Part shown: positions 1 to 6,857 of the stretch, piece by piece | Numbering within the stretch: the stretch's first letter is position 1 | Layout of the letters: each line of letters opens with the position of its first letter | DNA from: Methylococcales bacterium | Lineage (GTDB): Bacteria; Pseudomonadota; Gammaproteobacteria; Methylococcales; Methylomonadaceae | Length of the DNA: 9,393 nt | Assembly: GCA_023134955.1 (NCBI GenBank) | Contig: JAGLUC010000214.1 | Coordinates: 1 to 9,393, forward strand | Reading direction: 5' to 3' | Position numbers and translations under genes: made by a program | Notes under the pieces: generated by a model | What the model was told of the DNA's origin: nothing | The model's input: the letters and a program-made list of their open reading frames with translations, nothing else | Databases searched by the model: none

Positions 1-1448
1 TGGATATAGAGTGGGCTAAGGATGGGCTGGATGGTGAATTATATATTGTTCAGGCTCGACCGGAAACAGTGATCTCACAAAAGCAAACTATGTTGCTAGA
101 AGACTATCAATTGCAAGGAAGTGGAGAAATTATTACAAAAGGCCATGCGGTAGGTGACAAAATTGCCAAGGGAATGGTGCATGTGATTAATAATCCCGAT
201 CATCTGGCTAAATTTCGTGCTGGCGAGATTTTGGTTGCAGATACCACCTCACCGGACTGGGAACCTATTATGAAAATTGCCTCCGCTATTGTTACCAATC
301 GGGGGGGGCGTACCTGTCATGCTGCAATTATAGCGCGGGAATTGGGTGTTCCTGCCGTTATAGGCTGTGAAAATGCCACAAGCAATCTAAAAACGGGTGA
401 ACAGGTTACGGTTTGTTGTGCTGAAGGTAATACTGGCAAAGTGTATCGAGGTGATATTCCTTTTCATATTGAAAAAACAAATCTGACAGGTCTGAAACGA
501 CCAAAAACCAAGATTATGCTCAATCTGGGAAACCCCGACCTGGCTTTTAAAAGCAGTTTTTTGCCTAATGATGGTGTTGGATTGGCGAGAATGGAGTTTA
601 TAATTAATGAGTACATTAAAATTCATCCGATGGCTCTGCTCTATCCAGAGAAAGTATTGAACAGTAAAGAACGTCTATTAATAAAACGTTTATTGCTTGG
701 CTATGAAACCCCGACAGATTATTTTGTACAACGTTTGTCGGAAGGTGTAGGGACTATCGCTGCTGCTTTTTATCCAAAACCGGTCATCGTACGCATGTCA
801 GATTTTAAAAGTAATGAATATGCGTCTTTGCTTGGCGGCAGCATTTTTGAAACCAGGGAAGAAAATCCAATGTTGGGTTTTCGGGGCGCTGCTCGTTATT
901 GTCATCCAGCCTATCAGGAAGGTTTTGCACTGGAATGTGCTGCTATGAAAAGAGTACGCGAGGATATGGGCTTGAGCAATGTTATTTTAATGATTCCGTT
1001 TTGTCGCAGGGTGAATGAAGGTAAAAAAGTATTAGATAAAATGGCTGAATTTGGTCTGAAACAGGGTGAAAATGAGCTGAAAATTTATGTTATGTGTGAA
1101 ATTCCCAATAACATTATTCAAATTGATGCTTTTGCTGAACTATTTGATGGTTTTTCCATCGGCTCTAACGACCTGACCCAGTTAACCTTGGGTGTGGACA
1201 GGGACTCTGAAATCGTTTCTTTTGATTTTGATGAGCGTGATGAGGGAGTTAAAGAAAGTATTCGTATGGCGGTGAAGGGAGCTAAACGTAATGGCTGTTA
1301 TTCTGGTATTTGTGGACAAGCCCCTTCCGATTACCCTGAAATGGCTGAGTTTTTGGTGAGGTTGGGGATTGATTCAATGAGTTTGAATCCCGATACCGTA
1401 ATTAAAACTACCCTGCATGTGCTGGAGATAGAAGAACAAATGCTTTGA
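1..1448 (+). CDS. ppsA: Phosphoenolpyruvate synthase, C-terminal part (5' end outside window)
   Basis: PEP synthase makes phosphoenolpyruvate from pyruvate and ATP (products AMP and phosphate) in gluconeogenesis, in the cytoplasm. The reading frame is open from base 3, so the gene begins upstream; about 481 residues are visible. The fragment opens with the end of the ATP-binding domain (LYIVQARPET). The swivelling phosphohistidine domain follows, with motif GGRTCHAAIIARELG; its catalytic His codon is at 318-320. Next is the TIM-barrel PEP/pyruvate-binding domain with RMSDFKSNEY, ENPMLGFRGAARY, SNDLTQLTLGVDRDS and SGICGQAPSD; the Cys codon is at 1311-1313. The His-to-Cys spacing (331 residues) agrees with E. 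coli PpsA His421/Cys751, which implies a full length near 796 residues. No key residue is missing in the visible part. Pyruvate phosphate dikinase is a relative, but the motif set and inferred length fit PpsA better. Confidence 0.96.
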   Translation, partial: DIEWAKDGLDGELYIVQARPETVISQKQTMLLEDYQLQGSGEIITKGHAVGDKIAKGMVHVINNPDHLAKFRAGEILVADTTSPDWEPIMKIASAIVTNRGGRTCHAAIIARELGVPAVIGCENATSNLKTGEQVTVCCAEGNTGKVYRGDIPFHIEKTNLTGLKRPKTKIMLNLGNPDLAFKSSFLPNDGVGLARMEFIINEYIKIHPMALLYPEKVLNSKERLLIKRLLLGYETPTDYFVQRLSEGVGTIAAAFYPKPVIVRMSDFKSNEYASLLGGSIFETREENPMLGFRGAARYCHPAYQEGFALECAAMKRVREDMGLSNVILMIPFCRRVNEGKKVLDKMAEFGLKQGENELKIYVMCEIPNNIIQIDAFAELFDGFSIGSNDLTQLTLGVDRDSEIVSFDFDERDEGVKESIRMAVKGAKRNGCYSGICGQAPSDYPEMAEFLVRLGIDSMSLNPDTVIKTTLHVLEIEEQML

Positions 1449-1494
1449 TTGAGTCATATTTCAACAAAAAAGACTGAAAAATGGAGTTTTAATT

Positions 1495-2058
1495 ATGAGA
1501 GTGAATGAAAAACCAGTAGATCAATATCCCTGGTATCTTCGACCCTTTTTTTGGAACCAAAAAAGAAAATATGGACAGGTTCTTAAGCCCACACTTCTTT
1601 GGGCCAGAGTTCCTAAACTATTTACTGCCGTAGCCATACTTTATGGAGTTATTGATAGGCGATCCAGCTCAATAGATCCTGTTTTACGATCATTAATTAC
1701 CGTAAGAGTATCGCAAATTAACTGGTGTGTTTTTTGTATAGATATTAATTCATCGGTGTTGGCAAAAAGAACGGGTTCTATGGAAAAAGTTGAAGCACTT
1801 GAATACTGGCGAGATAGCCAACTTTTTGAGCCAAAAGAAAAGACTGTTTTGGAATATGTTGAAGCAATTACTTATACGGATCGGCAAGTTAATAATGAGT
1901 TAATGAATCGGTTACGTGAATATTTTAATGAAGATGAGGTTGTCGAAATAACGGGACTTATAGCATTTCAAAATTTATCCAGCAAATTTAATAGTGCGCT
2001 GGATTTACCCTCACAAGGATTTTGTCGGTTGCCAGATAAAAAATTTAATGCTGAATAG
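1495..2058 (+). CDS. AhpD-like / carboxymuconolactone decarboxylase family protein
   Basis: This 187-residue protein has the all-helical AhpD/CMD fold, judged from the core LRSLITVRVSQINWCVFCID and the helix after it. Family members include peroxiredoxin-reducing disulfide proteins and decarboxylases. The CXXC pair is C78-C81. In classical AhpD a Glu twelve residues before the first Cys and a His four residues after the second form the proton relay; here these positions are S66 and N85. Peroxidase-type activity is therefore doubtful, although a thiol-disulfide role remains possible. A further Cys lies near the C-terminus in QGFCRLP, which I recall as typical of this subfamily. There is no signal peptide, so it is probably cytoplasmic. 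ATG at 1495 has a GGAG ribosome binding site at 1483-1486. The 46-base gap after PEP synthase shows no convincing terminator, so read-through from it is possible. Confidence 0.85.
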   Translation: MRVNEKPVDQYPWYLRPFFWNQKRKYGQVLKPTLLWARVPKLFTAVAILYGVIDRRSSSIDPVLRSLITVRVSQINWCVFCIDINSSVLAKRTGSMEKVEALEYWRDSQLFEPKEKTVLEYVEAITYTDRQVNNELMNRLREYFNEDEVVEITGLIAFQNLSSKFNSALDLPSQGFCRLPDKKFNAE

Positions 2059-2068
2059 CTAGTTTCTA

Positions 2069-2097
2069 TTTAACCATAGATTTTAATAGGTTATCAT
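2069..2097 (+). promoter_or_regulatory. Possible sigma70-type promoter for the exporter cluster
   Basis: The 115-base gap between the AhpD-like gene and the Met/His-rich gene is the natural place for a promoter. TATCAT at 2092-2097 matches the -10 consensus at 5 of 6 positions. The hexamer 17 bases upstream, TTTAAC at 2069-2074, matches the -35 consensus at only 3 of 6. A dyad TAACC (2071-2075) / GGTTA (2089-2093) overlaps the spacer and could be an operator, but five-base arms in AT-rich DNA occur by chance. Confidence 0.25.
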
Positions 2098-2163
2098 GGA
2101 TAGTGTCTGCCATGAGTCTATTTTGGAACAGTCTCTTAACAGACGAGATTTTAATTACAATTT

Positions 2164-2170
2164 GGAGAGG
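2164..2170 (+). promoter_or_regulatory. Ribosome binding site that decides the start of the Met/His-rich gene
   Basis: GGAGAGG lies three bases before the ATG at 2174. It favours that start over the in-frame upstream ATG at 2096, which has no such site. The 2174 start also gives a clean signal peptide at the N-terminus, whereas the earlier start would place 26 polar residues before it. Confidence 0.8.
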
Positions 2171-2173
2171 AAT

Positions 2174-2512
2174 ATGAAAAAAACAGCAGCAATAGGTGCC
2201 TTGTTGGTTTGTTCCGCACTGAGTACTCAGGGATTGGCGAAAGATATGCCGAAAATGCAACACTCTATGCAAGGAATGCAAAAACAGGGGCAGATGCAGA
2301 TGAGCGAAGAGCAAAAGGAAAAGCATATGCGCTCAATGCAGGCGCATATGTTAATGATGCATGATTACGCGAATAGAATTCTTGGCGAAAAAAATGCCCG
2401 GAAAAAACAAAAATTAAAAGATGAACAATTGCAGCTGATGAAGGCGCATCACAAGCAAATGAAGGCTCATCGTAAAAAAATGATGAAAATGCATACGAAC
2501 ATGATGAAATAA
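2174..2512 (+). CDS. Small secreted Met/His-rich protein, putative periplasmic metal-binding protein
   Basis: This protein has 112 residues. The N-terminus MKKTAAIGALLVCSALSTQG is a Sec signal peptide with a likely signal peptidase I site after GLA (residue 23). It is not a lipoprotein, since Val precedes the only Cys. The predicted mature chain of about 89 residues has about 18 Met and 8 His, no Cys, and many Lys and Gln. It looks helical throughout, and its C-terminal third carries seven-residue units (MKAHHKQ, MKAHRKK, MMKMHTN). Such composition is typical of periplasmic Cu(I)/Ag(I)-binding proteins, and small proteins of this general look occur in many proteobacteria; metal binding here is inferred, not shown. 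It is the first gene of the cluster and ends 29 bases before the adaptor. A Spy/CpxP-like chaperone is an alternative, but I see no clear LTxxQ motif. Confidence 0.72.
   Translation: MKKTAAIGALLVCSALSTQGLAKDMPKMQHSMQGMQKQGQMQMSEEQKEKHMRSMQAHMLMMHDYANRILGEKNARKKQKLKDEQLQLMKAHHKQMKAHRKKMMKMHTNMMK
2438..2479 (+). repeat. Two tandem 21-base units inside the Met/His-rich gene
   Basis: The two adjacent 21-base units 2438-2458 and 2459-2479 encode MKAHHKQ and MKAHRKK. A third, degenerate seven-residue unit (MMKMHTN) follows. The units share most bases, including ATGAAGGC and the CAT codon. The period of seven residues places Met, Lys and His on the same helix face each turn pair, as expected for a helix with repeated ligands. 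Confidence 0.7.
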
Positions 2513-2541
2513 ACCATACTAATAATACTAGGAGCTATGCA

Positions 2542-3678
2542 ATGAATAAAAAATTGTTATTTTATTGCATAGCTATTTTGTTAGTTGTAGTGGCTTATTA
2601 TCTTGGTAAAAGCCCTGACCGTATTGATGTTACTTTGCATAAAGTTGCAAAAGGTGAAGTTAAAACCAGTGTTTCCAATACTCGTGTTGGTACGGTTAAA
2701 GCCTGCCGTCGTGCCTACCTGGCACCTTCAACAGGAGGTAATGTAGCTAAACTGTTCGTTAAAGAAGGGGAAAGAGTTAAACAACAGCAACTTTTACTTG
2801 AAGTCTGGAATGATGACCTAAAAGCTCAACTGAAATTACATCGAGCACAAATTAAGGCGAATAGAGCGACGGCCAAACAGATTTGTGTGTTAGCAGCAGG
2901 AGCCGAGCGAGATGCACAACGCTTGAGACGTCTAGAAAAAATAGATAATATTATTTCCGAAGAGCAGGTTGATAGAGCAAGCACCAGTGCCAAGGCTCAA
3001 TGGTCATCTTGTAAGGCATCACGTGCTGGAATAGAGATAGCTCAGGCAAATTTAGCCATAGTTAAAGCCGCTATTGAACGAACCTTGGTACGTGCACCCT
3101 TTGATGGAACAGTGGCCGAAATTAATGCTGAATTAGGCGAGTATGTTACCCCATCTCCCCCTGGTATTCCAACGTTACCACCTATTGACCTGTTAGATAT
3201 TAGTTGTTTAACTGTTTCTGCACCGATAGATGAGGTCGATGCACCACAAATTAAAATGGGTATGACAGCCTGTGTCAGCCTGGATGCTTTTGAGGAGCCG
3301 CGTTGTTCTGGCACAGTCACACGTATCGCGCCTTATGTTTTGGAAAAAGAGAAACAGGCACGTACGGTAGAAGTAGAAATTAAACTCAGCAAAAAAAAAG
3401 ATCTAAATGATTTATTGCCAGGTTATAGCGCAGATATTGAAGTATTAGTAGCCCGTAAGGTCTCTGCCTTAAGAGTGCCTACTGAAGCTGTGCTGGAAAA
3501 TAACCAGGTATTATTAGTCAAGCAAGGTGGCTTGTTAGAAGAGCGTCAAATCCAGCCTGGTTTGTCAAACTGGAATTTTATAGAAGTTTTATCAGGCTTA
3601 TCTGAAAATGACATGATAGTTCTTTCGGTGGGTCGTGAGGGTGTCGAGTCAGGCGTAACAGTTCGTGCAGAAGAATGA
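2542..3678 (+). CDS. MacA/HlyD-type periplasmic adaptor (membrane fusion protein) of an ABC exporter
   Basis: The adaptor (378 residues) should bridge the inner-membrane transporter and a TolC-like outer membrane channel. Residues 5-21 form one membrane anchor with a short cytoplasmic start (MNKK). Residues about 55-90 carry the first half of the lipoyl domain (GGNVAKLFVKEGERVKQQQLLLEV). Residues 91-180 are an alpha-helical hairpin whose tip region (RLRRLEKIDNIISEEQVDRA) resembles the channel-contacting tip of AcrA/MacA. The second lipoyl half is RTLVRAPFDGTVAEI (180-194), and beta-barrel and membrane-proximal domains follow. Six periplasmic Cys (55, 115, 157, 222, 244, 255) are unusual for this family. 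ATG at 2542 has GGAG at 2531-2534. The stop overlaps the ATPase start by 4 bases (ATGA), which suggests translational coupling. The gene order (adaptor, ATPase, FtsX-type permeases) supports a MacA-like rather than an RND-type adaptor. Substrate unknown. Confidence 0.9.
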   Translation: MNKKLLFYCIAILLVVVAYYLGKSPDRIDVTLHKVAKGEVKTSVSNTRVGTVKACRRAYLAPSTGGNVAKLFVKEGERVKQQQLLLEVWNDDLKAQLKLHRAQIKANRATAKQICVLAAGAERDAQRLRRLEKIDNIISEEQVDRASTSAKAQWSSCKASRAGIEIAQANLAIVKAAIERTLVRAPFDGTVAEINAELGEYVTPSPPGIPTLPPIDLLDISCLTVSAPIDEVDAPQIKMGMTACVSLDAFEEPRCSGTVTRIAPYVLEKEKQARTVEVEIKLSKKKDLNDLLPGYSADIEVLVARKVSALRVPTEAVLENNQVLLVKQGGLLEERQIQPGLSNWNFIEVLSGLSENDMIVLSVGREGVESGVTVRAEE

Positions 3679-4337
3679 TTCAATTAGAAAATATACATCG
3701 CTATTTTCAAGTGGGTGAGCAACGTATTCATGCCTTAAATAATATTAATTTAACTATAAAAAAGGGCGAGTACCTGTCGATTATGGGGCCGTCTGGTTCT
3801 GGAAAATCAACTTTATTAAATGTTATCGCGCTACTGGATCAACCTTCTTCGGGGCGATATAGATTAAACAATCAGGATGTTACTCAGCTAAATGATGAGC
3901 AATTAGCTAAAGCACGACGCGAAAATATTGGTTTCGTTTTCCAGTTTTTTCATTTGATCCCCCGCTATTCAGCAGCAGAAAATATTGAAATACCATTAAT
4001 TTTAGCTGGGATTGCTGCTAAAGAACGAAAGCAGCGAGTTACTGATGCCTTGCTGGCAGTTAATTTGCAAGATAGAGCAGCACATCGTCCAGATCAGCTT
4101 TCTGGAGGTCAAACACAACGTGTAGCCATTGCCCGGGCGATGATTATGCGACCACAAATTTTATTAGCCGATGAGCCTACGGGTAATCTTGATAGTCAAT
4201 CAGGTCGGGAAGTCATTGAGCTACTGGAAAACCTGAATCAGCAACAAGTCACTCTGGTTACAATTACTCACGATGAATCACTGGGTCGCCGAGCTCAGCG
4301 TAGAATTAGATTGATTGATGGGCAGATTAAAGACTGA
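3675..4337 (+). CDS. ABC transporter ATPase, MacB/LolD type
   Basis: This 220-residue stand-alone nucleotide-binding subunit should power the two permeases encoded next. All ABC motifs are intact: Walker A GPSGSGKS (38-45), Q-loop Gln90 in FVFQFFHLIP, signature LSGGQ (142-146) followed by TQR rather than the common QQR, Walker B ILLADEP (162-168) with catalytic Glu167, D-loop NLDS, and switch His199 in THD. Length and motif wording (ALLDQPSSG, DEPTGNLDS) place it in the MacB/LolD/FtsE group, whose members couple ATP hydrolysis to mechanical movement of FtsX-type permeases. In E. coli MacB the ATPase is fused to the permease; here it is a separate gene. It overlaps the adaptor stop by 4 bases, and its own stop shares one base with the next ATG (TGATG), so the three genes are probably translated together. 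Confidence 0.95.
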   Translation: MIQLENIHRYFQVGEQRIHALNNINLTIKKGEYLSIMGPSGSGKSTLLNVIALLDQPSSGRYRLNNQDVTQLNDEQLAKARRENIGFVFQFFHLIPRYSAAENIEIPLILAGIAAKERKQRVTDALLAVNLQDRAAHRPDQLSGGQTQRVAIARAMIMRPQILLADEPTGNLDSQSGREVIELLENLNQQQVTLVTITHDESLGRRAQRRIRLIDGQIKD

Positions 4338-5536
4338 TGATTTTTACTGACACAATAAACCTGGCATATACGGCAATTAAAACCCAGCCAGTCCGAGTAT
4401 TGCTGATTATACTGGCAATGAGCATTGGTATTGCCTCAGTTACCGTATTAACCGCATTGGGTGAAAGTGCGCGTCTTTATATTGTTAATGAATTTGAGGC
4501 TTTAGGTACGCACCTGGTTATCGTTTTACCAGGTCGTAGCGAAACCACGGGTGGTCATCCGCCTCTTTTTGGAGAAACACCAAGAGATTTAACACTAGCC
4601 GATGCTGAGGCCTTGTATAGAAGCCACAATATTGCAGCAATTGCACCCATCACAATTGGTGCGGCACCAGTTTCAACAAAAGGTTTGGAACGGGAAACTA
4701 CGATTATCGGATCAACCTCAGCATTGCGCCAGGTACGTCATTTGAGTCTGGCTCAGGGGCGTTTCTTACCACAGACCAATAAAGCACTGTCAATCTGTGT
4801 GATCGGGCAGACCATTAAAGATGAATTGTTTGCTCATCAACAGGTATTAGGGCAATGGCTACGCATCAGTGATCGTCGCTTTAGGGTCATCGGGGTATTG
4901 GCTTCAGAAGGACAATCCATTGGTGTTGATTTTGATGATATGGTGATTATTCCAGTTGCTGCGGCACAAACATTATTTAATACCCATTCATTATTCAGGA
5001 TTTTGGTGGAAGCCAAGTCTAAGCAAGGCATGTATAAAGCTGTGGATGAAATCAGAGAGATTATTAAAGCCCGTCATGAAGGTGAAGACGATGTCACGCT
5101 AATTACTCAGGATAGCGTAGTGAATGCATTTGATGACATATTAACTGCGTTGACTTTAACCGTCACCAGTATAGCCAGTATTAGTCTGGCGGTAGCAGGG
5201 ATATTGGTGATGAATGTCATGTGGGTCAGTGTTACTCAAAGAACTGCCGAAATTGGATTGTTAAAAGCATTGGGGGCAACCAAGCGGCAGATATTATGGC
5301 TGTTTTTGACTGAAGCGGTGATGTTGTCAGTGGCGGGTGCTTTGGTAGGGTTATTCTTAGGTAAAATGACATTGTTTGTTTTGCAAACAATTTACCCTGA
5401 TTTTCCTGTTTTTTTACCTACCTGGGCAGTGTTTGCCGCTTTGTTTGTTGCTTTACTGACCGCTTTGATATTCGGTGTGTTACCAGCCAGAAAGGCTGCC
5501 AGCATGGATCCTGTTATTGCACTTAATAAAAAGTAA
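4337..5536 (+). CDS. FtsX/MacB-type ABC permease, first of a tandem pair
   Basis: This inner-membrane subunit has 399 residues and the four-helix MacB/FtsX layout. TM1 is at about 21-41 (ending SIGIASVTVLTALG). A large periplasmic MacB-PCD domain runs from about 45 to 265 and includes FRVIGVLASEGQSIG from residue 182. Three C-terminal helices follow, the last at about 364-382. The cytoplasmic coupling segment TAEIGLLKALGATKRQI after TM2 is characteristic of the FtsX family. There is no ATPase domain; that is supplied by the preceding gene, with which it shares one base. It is colinear with, and clearly paralogous to, the next gene of the same length, so the working unit is probably a heterodimer. 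Its TM1 start (VLLIILAMSIG) departs from the LTxLGxxIG pattern seen in the second permease. These systems act by mechanotransmission rather than by a transmembrane channel. Confidence 0.9.
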   Translation: MIFTDTINLAYTAIKTQPVRVLLIILAMSIGIASVTVLTALGESARLYIVNEFEALGTHLVIVLPGRSETTGGHPPLFGETPRDLTLADAEALYRSHNIAAIAPITIGAAPVSTKGLERETTIIGSTSALRQVRHLSLAQGRFLPQTNKALSICVIGQTIKDELFAHQQVLGQWLRISDRRFRVIGVLASEGQSIGVDFDDMVIIPVAAAQTLFNTHSLFRILVEAKSKQGMYKAVDEIREIIKARHEGEDDVTLITQDSVVNAFDDILTALTLTVTSIASISLAVAGILVMNVMWVSVTQRTAEIGLLKALGATKRQILWLFLTEAVMLSVAGALVGLFLGKMTLFVLQTIYPDFPVFLPTWAVFAALFVALLTALIFGVLPARKAASMDPVIALNKK

Positions 5537-5569
5537 AAATATAAAAGGTAAAGATGACAAGAGGAAACT

Positions 5570-6769
5570 ATGCGTTATGCTGATTTAATAAACTTATCTT
5601 ACCGGACAGTCATCAGTCATAAATTACGTTCAATGTTAACGGCTTTAGGGCTGATTATTGGTATTGCCTCTGTTATTGTTTTAACCTCTATCGGTCGTGG
5701 TATTCATACTTTTGTACTGGCAGAATTTACCCAGTTTGGAACAAATCTGGTCGCTGTATTTCCTGGTAAAACCACAACTTTAGGTATTTCTGGCGCAACT
5801 ATTAGTACCGTACGGCCTTTATCATTGGCTGATTCACTGAGTTTAAGCAAACTAGACAATATCATTGCAGCACTGCCATTAGTTCAGGGTAATGCACGAA
5901 TAGAAGCAGGTAAAAAGCAACGGCGTACTACAGTACTTGGTGTGGGCGGTGCGGTACCTGAAGTGTGGAAAATAAAAGTCGCCAGAGGTCGGTTTTTACC
6001 AGAAGATGAACAAAGCAATCCGCGTGCTTTTGCCGTGTTGGGCTATAAACTGGCAGTTGAACTCTATGCAGATACCAACCCCATTGGCAAGCGACTTCGC
6101 ATTGGTAGTGATCGCTTTCGTGTGCTGGGTGTGATGGAGAAAAAAGGTCAGATGTTAGGTTTTGATATGGATGACACGATTTATATTCCCACAGCAAAAG
6201 CACTGGATTTATTTGATCGTGAAGGTGTGATGGAAATTGATTTGTTATATAAAAGCAATACCTCGGTTAAAAGCATAGAAAGTGCCATTAAACGTTTATT
6301 ACAACGCCGACATGGCCGGGAAGACTTTACTCTGATTACTCAGGATCAAATGCTAAAAACTATGGATTCAATTTTAAATATACTCACTCTGGCTGTCGCT
6401 GCTTTAGGTAGCATCTCCTTATTGGTCGGCTCAGTCGGTATTTTAACGATTATGACCATTGCAGTTTCTGAGCGTATTTCAGAAATTGGATTATTGCGAG
6501 CGGTAGGAGCTGAACAAGGGATGATCTTTAAACTTTTTTTGGCTGAAGCCATCATGCTAAGTTTTATGGGGGGCACTATTGGTGTCTTGATAGGGATAGT
6601 GATTGTGCAACTCATTAACTTTATGTTGCCCACTTTACCTGTACAAATGGCCTGGCTTTATATAATAGCTGCATTTGCAGTATCGTTACTGATTGGTATT
6701 ACAGCAGGCGTAATACCTGCCATGAAAGCAGCACGGTTACATCCCTTAGATGCTTTGCGCACAGAATAG
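5570..6769 (+). CDS. FtsX/MacB-type ABC permease, second of a tandem pair
   Basis: The second permease also has 399 residues and the same layout. TM1 is at about 21-41 (MLTALGLIIGIASVIVLTS). A periplasmic MacB-PCD domain follows, with FRVLGVMEKKGQMLGFDMDD from residue 183, and then three C-terminal helices with coupling segment SEIGLLRAVGAEQGMI. It aligns with the first permease almost residue for residue (GIASV at 31-35 in both; FRV-GV at 182 versus 183), which indicates tandem duplication followed by divergence. Its TM1 is closer to the family consensus than that of the first permease. The gene starts 33 bases after the first permease, with GAGGA at 5561-5565 four bases before the ATG. It probably pairs with the first permease on the shared ATPase. 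It is the last gene of the exporter cluster. Confidence 0.9.
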   Translation: MRYADLINLSYRTVISHKLRSMLTALGLIIGIASVIVLTSIGRGIHTFVLAEFTQFGTNLVAVFPGKTTTLGISGATISTVRPLSLADSLSLSKLDNIIAALPLVQGNARIEAGKKQRRTTVLGVGGAVPEVWKIKVARGRFLPEDEQSNPRAFAVLGYKLAVELYADTNPIGKRLRIGSDRFRVLGVMEKKGQMLGFDMDDTIYIPTAKALDLFDREGVMEIDLLYKSNTSVKSIESAIKRLLQRRHGREDFTLITQDQMLKTMDSILNILTLAVAALGSISLLVGSVGILTIMTIAVSERISEIGLLRAVGAEQGMIFKLFLAEAIMLSFMGGTIGVLIGIVIVQLINFMLPTLPVQMAWLYIIAAFAVSLLIGITAGVIPAMKAARLHPLDALRTE

Positions 6770-6844
6770 TTTTTTGCTGATTTAAGGATGACATTATGAT
6801 CTGTCAGGATTAGAATTATCACGGTCTTGAGTATAAAGTGTATT

Positions 6845-6850
6845 GGGGGA
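6845..6850 (+). promoter_or_regulatory. Purine-rich ribosome binding site for the zinc-finger-like gene
   Basis: GGGGGA ends seven bases before the ATG at 6858, with further purines (AAAAGAAG) between. This supports ATG 6858 over the in-frame TTG at 6843, which overlaps the site itself. Confidence 0.55.
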
Positions 6851-6857
6851 AAAGAAG

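Noticed and set aside
1449..1494. Terminator after PEP synthase
   Set aside because: Only a four-base AGTC/GACT pairing is present, without a GC-rich stem or T-run.
2096..2173. Upstream in-frame ATG extension of the Met/His-rich protein
   Set aside because: It would put 26 polar residues before a clear signal peptide, and the strong GGAGAGG site is in front of the ATG at 2174.
2066..2326. Minus-strand open frame over the start of the Met/His-rich gene
   Set aside because: Its low-complexity Leu/His/Phe translation is the antisense of the Met/Lys/Gln-rich gene; no start signals were seen.
6796..6813. Five-codon mini-ORF (MICQD) with AAGGATGA upstream and a TGACA/TGTCA dyad (6789-6793 / 6802-6806), as a possible leader peptide or operator
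   Set aside because: Five-base arms and a five-codon frame are easily chance; no attenuator-like alternative hairpins or T-run are visible.
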